Assembly (NCBI GenBank): GCA_017396925.1
Contig: JAFQKM010000263.1
Location: 1-11,178 of the forward strand
Origin: Clostridia bacterium
GTDB taxonomy: Bacteria; Bacillota; Clostridia; Oscillospirales; Butyricicoccaceae
Reading direction: 5' to 3'
Length of the DNA stretch: 11,178 nucleotides
The notes below the pieces were generated by a model. The model did not search any database. It worked only from the letters and a program-made list of their open reading frames with translations, and had not been told where the DNA came from. Made by a program: the position numbers and the translations under genes. This document shows positions 6,317 through 11,178 of the stretch, piece by piece; the first letter of the stretch is position 1, and each line of letters starts with the position of its first letter.

Positions 6317-7292
6317 ATTCAGCAGTGCTGGATTCTGCCCTGTGAACCTCCGGTTCGGGGCCAAGGATCATGCCGCTCAGCTGATCTTTTAGCTTCTGCC
6401 GCTCATGTTCCAGCGTGCGATACATATCCTGCAGGCGATTGACCATCGAATGGAGGCTGCCCTCCACCCTGGAAAGCTCGGCCTGTGATTCTCCGATACG
6501 GGTCTGCACCGCCCAGTCGGCCAGCAGACCGTCGAGGAAGAAATCGGCAAAACGCAGGAAATCTCCCACATTATCCTGCCCGAGGTGCAGACCGATGTTG
6601 ACATCGGTCAATTCACTGTTGAATCGGGCAATGCGGCTGCGCAGTTCTTCCGACTGCTTTCGGGCGTCATTCAGCTTCTTATGCTTGGCTGCACCGGCCA
6701 CCACGCCGCCGCCCGCCATATCGAGGGCGCCATATCCTCTGGCACTGCGCAATGTCCCCAGAATGCTCCGGGCCTCCTGCATGGCCAGGCCGCCGGCGGA
6801 AACAGCCTGACCGATCTCGCGCAGCTGTTTGTCCAGCTCATTTACAGCCTTTTCCAGCCGCACAACTTCTGCTCCGCAGAGGGGATCCTCGTACAGCAGG
6901 TTCTTGAGCTTTTCATATGTATCCCGGAAGCGGCGCTTGGGATCGCCAAAGCCCTGATAGGTAGCCTCGAGGCTCTTGAGCTTGACGCCGCATTCTTCCA
7001 GTGTGCGCTGCAGGTCGCGCAGCTCGACTTCGACCAGGCGCGCCTCTTCCTCCAACTCATGGAGCATTTCTTCCTTCTGCCCGATCATACTGTAGTACAT
7101 ATTTCGAATCGAACGCTTCTGCAGCTCGGCCATGCGGCCGTTCAGCTGGTTGAGCTTGGTGCGCACCTGATATTCCTCACGCCATATGGCCGATTCGATC
7201 CGATGATTCTCTTCCAGTTCTTTGCTGATGGATGCGCGGCGGCAGATCTGCACGCGCAGCTCCCAGAGTTCTTTCCGCAATTTATCGATCAT
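6315..7292 (-). CDS. Coiled-coil protein of unknown function with central Gly-rich motif
   Basis: This 325-residue protein is largely helical and charged, with heptad-like stretches at about 2-112, 118-165, 205-230 and 264-308. It has no signal peptide or clear membrane helix, so it is probably cytoplasmic. Two segments break the coiled coil: a Gly-rich loop at about 186-205 ('GYGALDMAGGGVVAGAAKHK') and an aromatic segment at about 248-262 ('FADFFLDGLLADWAV'). I have an impression of related hypothetical proteins with a similar 'GGG...KH' loop in other bacteria, but I cannot name a family or function. The start at 7292 is supported by GAGGTGA at 7299-7305. It has a near-consensus promoter of its own after the groEL terminator and ends at the shared terminator at 6277-6310, so it is transcribed alone. 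Confidence 0.8.
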   Translation of the reverse strand: MIDKLRKELWELRVQICRRASISKELEENHRIESAIWREEYQVRTKLNQLNGRMAELQKRSIRNMYYSMIGQKEEMLHELEEEARLVEVELRDLQRTLEECGVKLKSLEATYQGFGDPKRRFRDTYEKLKNLLYEDPLCGAEVVRLEKAVNELDKQLREIGQAVSAGGLAMQEARSILGTLRSARGYGALDMAGGGVVAGAAKHKKLNDARKQSEELRSRIARFNSELTDVNIGLHLGQDNVGDFLRFADFFLDGLLADWAVQTRIGESQAELSRVEGSLHSMVNRLQDMYRTLEHERQKLKDQLSGMILGPEPEVHRAESSTAE

Positions 7293-7331
7293 CTGTTTTC
7301 ACCTCGCCCGGTTCACAGTTCTTCTGATTTT

Positions 7332-7360
7332 ATTATATGCTCAATATTCTGACTGTGCAA
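7332..7360 (-). promoter_or_regulatory. Sigma-A-type promoter for the coiled-coil gene
   Basis: The minus strand has TTGCAC (7355-7360), a 17-base spacer and TATAAT (7332-7337), close to the vegetative consensus. The start would be near 7325, giving a leader of about 33 bases containing the GAGGTGA ribosome binding site. Confidence 0.8.
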
Positions 7361-7365
7361 GGCAT

Positions 7366-7402
7366 AAAAAAGTTCCCCCGAAAGAATGCACTTTCGGGGG
7401 AA
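7366..7402 (-). terminator. Intrinsic terminator of the groES-groEL operon
   Basis: On the minus strand TTCCCCCGAAAG (7391-7402) pairs with CTTTCGGGGGAA (7373-7384), a 12-bp stem with a 6-base loop, followed by a run of six T (7366-7371). It starts about 30 bases past the groEL stop. Confidence 0.93.
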
Positions 7403-7432
7403 TATTTTTGACATTATATAAGGTCAAACAGA

Positions 7433-9058
7433 TTAATACATCATGTCGCCCATGCCGCCGCCAGCTGCAGCAGCTTCGGGCTCCTTCTTCTCGGCAACCA
7501 GAGACTCTGTAGTCAGAACCATGGAAGCGATGGAAGCAGCATTCTCCAGAGCGGTACGTGTGACCTTGACGGGGTCAACGATACCGGCCTCGATCATATC
7601 GACATAGGTCTCGTTGTAAGCGTCGAAGCCATAGCCGTTCTTGCCGCTGATGCGGATGCGCTCGATAACGACGCTGCCGTCGACACCGGCGTTGAAAGCG
7701 ATCTGCTTGACGGGCTCTTCCAGAGCCTTCATGACGATCTTGGCGCCTGTCTTCTCGTCGCCTTCCAGTGTCTCGACCATAGCGGCGACAGCGGGAATGG
7801 CGTTGATGAAGGCTGTACCGCCGCCTGCGACGATACCTTCTTCGACAGCAGCCTTTGTGGAGTTCAGAGCGTCTTCGATACGCAGCTTCTTCTCCTTCAT
7901 CTCGACCTCTGTAGCAGCGCCGACCTTGATAACGGCAACACCGCCGGACAGCTTAGCCAGACGCTCCTGCAGCTTCTCACGGTCGAACTCGGAGGTTGTT
8001 CTCTCCAGCTCGGTGCGGATGTTGTAGATACGGCCCTCGATGGCGTCACGGTCGCCGGCGCCGTTGACGATGATGGTATGCTCCTTGGTCGACTTGACCT
8101 GGCGTGCACGGCCCAGCATCTCCATGGTGGCATCCTTCAGCTCGTAGCCGATCTCTTCGGAAACGACAACGCCGCCGGTCAGAGCAGCGATATCCTTCAG
8201 CATTTCCTTACGTCTGTCGCCAAAGCCGGGAGCCTTGACAGCCAGGCAGGTGAATGTACCGCGCAGCTTGTTGACGATCAGGGTGCTCAGAGCCTCGCCC
8301 TCGATGTCTTCAGCAATGATAACGAGCTTTCTGCCGGTCTGGACAACTTCTTCCAGCAGGGGCAGGATCTCCTGGATGTTGGAGATCTTCTTATCGGTGA
8401 TCAGAATGAAAGCGTCGTCGATGAAAGCTTCCAGCTTTTCTGTATCGGTGATCATGTAGGGGGTGATGTAGCCTCTGTCGAACTGCATGCCCTCGACGAC
8501 CTCGCTGTAGGTCTCGGCTGTCTTGGACTCTTCAACAGTGATAACGCCGTCGGCTGTGACCTTTTCCATAGCCTCAGCGATCAGCTGGCCGATGCCTTCG
8601 TCGCCCGAGGAAACTGCAGCAACTCTGGCGATGTCTCTTGTGCCGTTGACCTTCTGGGCAGAGCCCTTGATCTCGACGATTGCAGCGTCAACAGCCTTGG
8701 CAATGCCCTTGCGGACGACCATGGGGTTGGCACCTGCGGTGACATTCTTCAGACCCTCGCGGACGAAAGCCTGAGCCAGCAGTGTAGCGGTTGTTGTACC
8801 GTCGCCGGCGATGTCGTTTGTCTTGTCGGCGACCTGCTTTACCAGCTGAGCGCCCATGTTTTCAAAGATGTCATCCAGCTCGATGTCGCGAGCAATGGTA
8901 ACACCGTCGTTGGTGATGAGGGGTGCACCGAACTTCTTATCGAGAACGACGTTTCTGCCCTTGGGGCCCATAGTGACCTTAACTGTATCGGCCAGCTTAT
9001 TGACGCCTCTTTCCAGGGCGTGGCGAGCTTCCTCGCCAAACAGGATTTCCTTAGCCAT
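7433..9058 (-). CDS. groEL: Chaperonin GroEL (Hsp60)
   Basis: This 541-residue protein is a full-length group I chaperonin, which forms the double-ring ATP-driven folding chamber capped by GroES in the cytoplasm. It begins 'MAKEILFGEEARHALERGV', has the nucleotide-binding 'GDGTTT' at 85-90 with 'DGVTIARDIEL' before it, and the family signature 'AAVEEGIVAGGGTAF' in the second equatorial part. The C-terminus is short, 'GGGMGDMMY', rather than the repeated GGM tail of E. coli GroEL. GGAGGTAA at 9065-9072 supports the start. It is the second gene of the operon, 69 bp after groES, and should be controlled by HrcA through CIRCE. Codon choice appears more biased than in neighbours, fitting high expression. 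Confidence 0.99.
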   Translation of the reverse strand: MAKEILFGEEARHALERGVNKLADTVKVTMGPKGRNVVLDKKFGAPLITNDGVTIARDIELDDIFENMGAQLVKQVADKTNDIAGDGTTTATLLAQAFVREGLKNVTAGANPMVVRKGIAKAVDAAIVEIKGSAQKVNGTRDIARVAAVSSGDEGIGQLIAEAMEKVTADGVITVEESKTAETYSEVVEGMQFDRGYITPYMITDTEKLEAFIDDAFILITDKKISNIQEILPLLEEVVQTGRKLVIIAEDIEGEALSTLIVNKLRGTFTCLAVKAPGFGDRRKEMLKDIAALTGGVVVSEEIGYELKDATMEMLGRARQVKSTKEHTIIVNGAGDRDAIEGRIYNIRTELERTTSEFDREKLQERLAKLSGGVAVIKVGAATEVEMKEKKLRIEDALNSTKAAVEEGIVAGGGTAFINAIPAVAAMVETLEGDEKTGAKIVMKALEEPVKQIAFNAGVDGSVVIERIRISGKNGYGFDAYNETYVDMIEAGIVDPVKVTRTALENAASIASMVLTTESLVAEKKEPEAAAAGGGMGDMMY

Positions 9059-9093
9059 TTTATGTTACCTCCGAAAAATCGAAATTAAAGTGT

Positions 9094-9110
9094 GGCTGCC
9101 GTGTGCAGCC
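9094..9110. repeat. Small hairpin in the groES-groEL intergenic region
   Basis: GGCTGC (9094-9099) and GCAGCC (9105-9110) form a 6-bp G+C-rich stem with a 5-base loop between the groES stop and the groEL ribosome binding site. It has no U-tract, so it is not an obvious terminator. It could affect mRNA processing or stability. Confidence 0.4.
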
Positions 9111-9127
9111 GAAGGGTGCAGGATCGA

Positions 9128-9412
9128 TTACTCGACGATTGCCAGAATGTCGGTCTGCTTGACGATGACCAGCTGCTCGCCTTCGATCTTGACTTCTGTG
9201 CCGGCAAACTTGTTGGTGATGACCTTATCGCCGACCTTGACTTCCATGGGCGTCTTCTTCTCGCCGGTGCCCAGGCCGGGGCCGACTGCGATTACGATGG
9301 CGAACTGGGGCTTTTCCTTAGCCGAGCCGGCCAGAATGATGCCGCTCTTGGTTGTCTCTTCGGCTTCAGCCATCTTGAGAACAACTCTGTCCTGCAAAGG
9401 TACGAGTTTCAT
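9128..9412 (-). CDS. groES: Co-chaperonin GroES (Hsp10)
   Basis: This 94-residue protein has the normal length for GroES, the heptameric lid that binds the GroEL ring during the folding cycle. It begins 'MKLVPLQDRVVLK', the family's N-terminal signature, followed by the mobile-loop region ('EETTKSGIILAGSAKEKP', about 18-35), which contacts GroEL, and ends with the typical 'VIVKQTDILAIVE'. The start at 9412 is supported by GAGGTAA at 9420-9426, 7 bases upstream. It is the first gene of the groES-groEL operon, whose CIRCE operator lies in its 5' leader. Confidence 0.99.
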   Translation of the reverse strand: MKLVPLQDRVVLKMAEAEETTKSGIILAGSAKEKPQFAIVIAVGPGLGTGEKKTPMEVKVGDKVITNKFAGTEVKIEGEQLVIVKQTDILAIVE

Positions 9413-9456
9413 TGTGTGATTACCTCTTTCTATTTTTAATTATTATCATCCATACT

Positions 9457-9483
9457 TTAGCACTCTTTTGCTCCGAGTGCTAA
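9457..9483. promoter_or_regulatory. CIRCE operator (HrcA binding site) before groES
   Basis: TTAGCACTC (9457-9465), a 9-base spacer and GAGTGCTAA (9475-9483) match the CIRCE consensus exactly. It sits just downstream of the -10 box, overlapping the start of the transcript, the standard arrangement for heat-shock repression by HrcA. HrcA is not encoded in this window. Confidence 0.98.
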
Positions 9484-9494
9484 CCGATGTTTCT

Positions 9495-9523
9495 ATAATA
9501 AGCCAAAGGAGGCTTTTTTTCAA
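9495..9523 (-). promoter_or_regulatory. Sigma-A-type promoter of the groES-groEL operon
   Basis: The minus strand has TTGAAA (9518-9523), a 17-base spacer and TATTAT (9495-9500), close to the vegetative consensus. The start would be near 9488, five bases before CIRCE. A/T-rich DNA just upstream (9524-9550) may serve as an UP element. Confidence 0.85.
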
Positions 9524-9540
9524 GACCTTTTTTGAAAAAA
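9515..9540. repeat. A/T-rich inverted repeat overlapping the groES -35 region
   Basis: TTTTTTCAA (9515-9523) and TTGAAAAAA (9532-9540) are perfect 9-base inverted copies around an 8-base centre. One arm contains the -35 box TTGAAA of the groES promoter, and the other offers a second copy of TTGAAA in the opposite orientation. It may be a chance result of A/T-rich promoter DNA or a regulator site. Confidence 0.45.
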
Positions 9541-9583
9541 CTTATGAATTATTTGTGTCTGATTTGTGATTTTTCAACAAACG

Positions 9584-9616
9584 AGGCCCTTGCAGGCAGG
9601 CTGCCCGCAGGGGCCT
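9584..9616 (-). terminator. Probable terminator after the lipid kinase gene
   Basis: A long G+C-rich hairpin pairs 9584-9597 with 9603-9616 (13 pairs including one G-U, one A-C mismatch, 5-base loop). On the minus strand it begins about 59 bases past the kinase stop. The T-tract after it is poor (CTCGTTTGTTG), so termination strength is uncertain. It separates this operon from groES-groEL. Confidence 0.5.
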
Positions 9617-9674
9617 TGTAGGCTCTGTGTTTATTCTATGTATTTCTTTCCGCTTTATGCAGATGCTGCCTTCC

Positions 9675-10598
9675 CTACTCCAGCACACAGGAGCCGCGCG
9701 GCACAACAAAGCGCAGTTTCTGCGGCTCGATGCGCAGGCTGAGATGGCTGCTCTGCACGATCTCGCCGTCGAGATTGATGCACATATCGTCGTTCTTCTT
9801 GGAGAAGATGCGGATCTCTTTGGCCTGACGGTAGGTAATGTAATCAGATAGCTCGCGATACATGCCGTTTTTATATTTGTTGATCAGCGAAGCCGCCTGC
9901 ATACGGGAGATCTTGTTGACCAGCAGAACATCCAGCAGGCCATCGCCCAGCTTGGAATGATCGACCGGGCAGAAGCCGCCGCCGTAAAAGCGGCCGTTGC
10001 CGACAAAGATCAGGGTATATTCCCCATCCAGCTGTTCGCCATCCACATTGACCGAATAGGCCTTGCCGATGCCGCGAATGACATTTTCGACAGCCGACAG
10101 GCAATACGGGATCAGTCCGGTGCCAAGGAAGCGATATCTGTCCTTACGCATGGCAACTTCGGCATCGAGACCGACCGAAAGGATATTGATCGAGCAGCCG
10201 CAATCCGATTGGATATAGTCGATATCGGCAGGGGTACCGTTCAGCAGGGCTTCAAGATCGAGGAAGGCCTCCCTGCCCCCTTTGAACATCTTGACATAGT
10301 CGTTGCCGGTGCCGATGGGATAGGCTGTAAAGGCGCAGTCGGTGCGATCGAGTCCGGCAAGACCGGTGGCAACCTCATTAAGGGTGCCGTCGCCGCCGCA
10401 GGCATAAAAGGTCAGGGCCTTATCGGGATGCGCCTTGGAAGCGGTGGCAACGATCTCGGTGGCATGGCCGGCATGGGAAGTCAGATAGACATCATATTCC
10501 AGCCCCTGCTTTCTGCAGGCAGCCTCGATCCGGCCGATCACCGCTGTTGTATTCTGCCGGCGGCCGGCACGGGGATTGACGATAAAGATATGCCGCAT
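9675..10598 (-). CDS. Diacylglycerol kinase family lipid kinase (DagK/YegS type)
   Basis: This 307-residue protein has the DAGK catalytic domain at its N-terminus: 'IFIVNPRAG' (4-12), the nucleotide-binding 'GGDGTLNEVATGL' (68-80) and 'PIGTGND' (94-100). The C-terminal beta-sandwich has 'VGNGRFYGGGF' (199-209), 'GDGLLDVLLV' (218-227) and 'LDGE' (276-279), whose Glu279 is at the position of the proposed catalytic base. In Firmicutes this family includes DgkB, which returns diacylglycerol from lipoteichoic acid synthesis to phosphatidic acid, and relatives that act on other lipids or sphingoid bases; which applies here is not certain. The start at 10598 has AAGGTGA upstream. It lies 51 bp after the methyltransferase gene with no terminator between, so they are probably co-transcribed. 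Confidence 0.92.
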   Translation of the reverse strand: MRHIFIVNPRAGRRQNTTAVIGRIEAACRKQGLEYDVYLTSHAGHATEIVATASKAHPDKALTFYACGGDGTLNEVATGLAGLDRTDCAFTAYPIGTGNDYVKMFKGGREAFLDLEALLNGTPADIDYIQSDCGCSINILSVGLDAEVAMRKDRYRFLGTGLIPYCLSAVENVIRGIGKAYSVNVDGEQLDGEYTLIFVGNGRFYGGGFCPVDHSKLGDGLLDVLLVNKISRMQAASLINKYKNGMYRELSDYITYRQAKEIRIFSKKNDDMCINLDGEIVQSSHLSLRIEPQKLRFVVPRGSCVLE

Positions 10599-10649
10599 GG
10601 CATTTCACCTTCTATCTTGGTTTTGGCTGTTTGAAATCAAGGCAATGCC

Positions 10650-11178
10650 TTATTTGAAGTACATATAGAGGTTGCACTTGATCATGCCGTTGTAAAGCTT
10701 GCGCTTCTTATCGGCCTTCTGGCCAAAGTGTGTTTCAAACTCTTCATCAGAGGTGATGATATACTTCTTGAGGCCCTCACAGCCACGGGTCTGGCGGCCC
10801 AGCAGACGATAGATCTTGCGAGCCTGCTCGATATCCATCATACGCTGACCGTAGGGCGGGTTGGTGATGATGACGCTGCGCTCGCGGGGATAGGTCATCT
10901 TCAGGGCATCGGCGCGCTGGATCTCGATACAATCGAGAACGCCGGCGCGGCGGGCATTCTCGCGGGTCATGGCAACGCAGGCCGGATCGATATCCGATGC
11001 AAAAATGGGCAGCTTTTCATGGCGCTCGTTCTCGCTGTATTCTTCGCGCAGATCGGCAAAGCAGGAGGTATCAAAGAAGCCCCACTGCTCGGCTTCGAAA
11101 TTGCGGTGGGCGCCGGGCATAATGCCCAGAGAGGCCATGGCCGCCTCGATGGCAATGGTACCGCTGCCGCAGAAGGGA
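10650..11178 (-). CDS. RlmL/YpsC-type 23S rRNA guanine-N2 methyltransferase, C-terminal part
   Basis: Only the last 175 residues are in the window; the gene continues past the right edge, where the N-terminal THUMP domain would be expected. The visible part is the Rossmann-like SAM-dependent methyltransferase domain: motif I 'PFCGSGTIAIEAA' at the very edge, the acidic loop 'ASDIDP' (about 60-65 of the visible part), 'ADALK', and the catalytic 'NPPYG' (106-110, near 10848-10862), which marks amino-methylating N2-guanine or N6-adenine enzymes. The pattern matches the RlmL/YpsC family that modifies a guanine of 23S rRNA. The frame ends at a TAA at 10650-10652. It probably heads an operon with the lipid kinase gene, a pairing for which no functional link is evident. 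Confidence 0.88.
   Translation of the reverse strand, partial: PFCGSGTIAIEAAMASLGIMPGAHRNFEAEQWGFFDTSCFADLREEYSENERHEKLPIFASDIDPACVAMTRENARRAGVLDCIEIQRADALKMTYPRERSVIITNPPYGQRMMDIEQARKIYRLLGRQTRGCEGLKKYIITSDEEFETHFGQKADKKRKLYNGMIKCNLYMYFK

Noticed and set aside
9484..9580. CtsR operator upstream of groES
   Set aside because: No tandem GGTCAAA-type heptamers are present; only a single GGTCTTG is seen.
10599..10649. Possible hairpin between the methyltransferase and lipid kinase genes (GGCATT / AATGCC)
   Set aside because: The 6-bp arms are about 38 bases apart with no U-tract, so it does not look like a terminator or a meaningful structure.

Overview
The window looks like chromosomal DNA from a Gram-positive, Firmicutes-type bacterium, most likely of class Clostridia (family level is a guess). 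Support comes from strong GGAGG-type ribosome binding sites before nearly every gene, a perfect CIRCE operator before groES-groEL, A/T-rich promoters of the vegetative sigma type set in otherwise G+C-rich coding DNA, intrinsic terminators with U-tracts, and a secreted muramidase carrying S-layer homology (SLH) domains. No phage, transposon, CRISPR, tRNA or rRNA sequence was seen. The genes are mainly housekeeping and cell-envelope genes.

Left part (1-2550): a plus-strand pair encodes an NfeD-family membrane protein and an SPFH (stomatin/paraslipin-type) protein, a classic partnership at membrane microdomains. It ends at a bidirectional terminator shared with a convergent minus-strand gene for an APH/choline-kinase-like phosphotransferase.

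Middle (2559-6310): the most distinctive gene is a 670-residue exported protein with a muramidase domain at each end (GH24 at the N-terminus, GH25 at the C-terminus) and an InlB-type repeat plus three SLH modules between them. A 325-bp divergent intergenic region separates it from a MATE-family efflux pump. Both directions have extended -10 promoters there, and a 7-bp inverted repeat lies at the presumed start of the muramidase transcript.

Right part (6315-11178), all minus strand: a coiled-coil protein of unknown function with its own consensus promoter; the groES-groEL chaperonin operon with promoter, CIRCE and terminator; a DagK/YegS-type lipid kinase; and the 3' part of an RlmL/YpsC-type rRNA methyltransferase that runs off the right edge. 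The last two are probably one operon.

I found no clear multi-gene undescribed system. The items most worth a second look are the two-muramidase SLH protein with its atypical GH24 active site, the inverted repeat at its promoter, and the uncharacterised coiled-coil protein.
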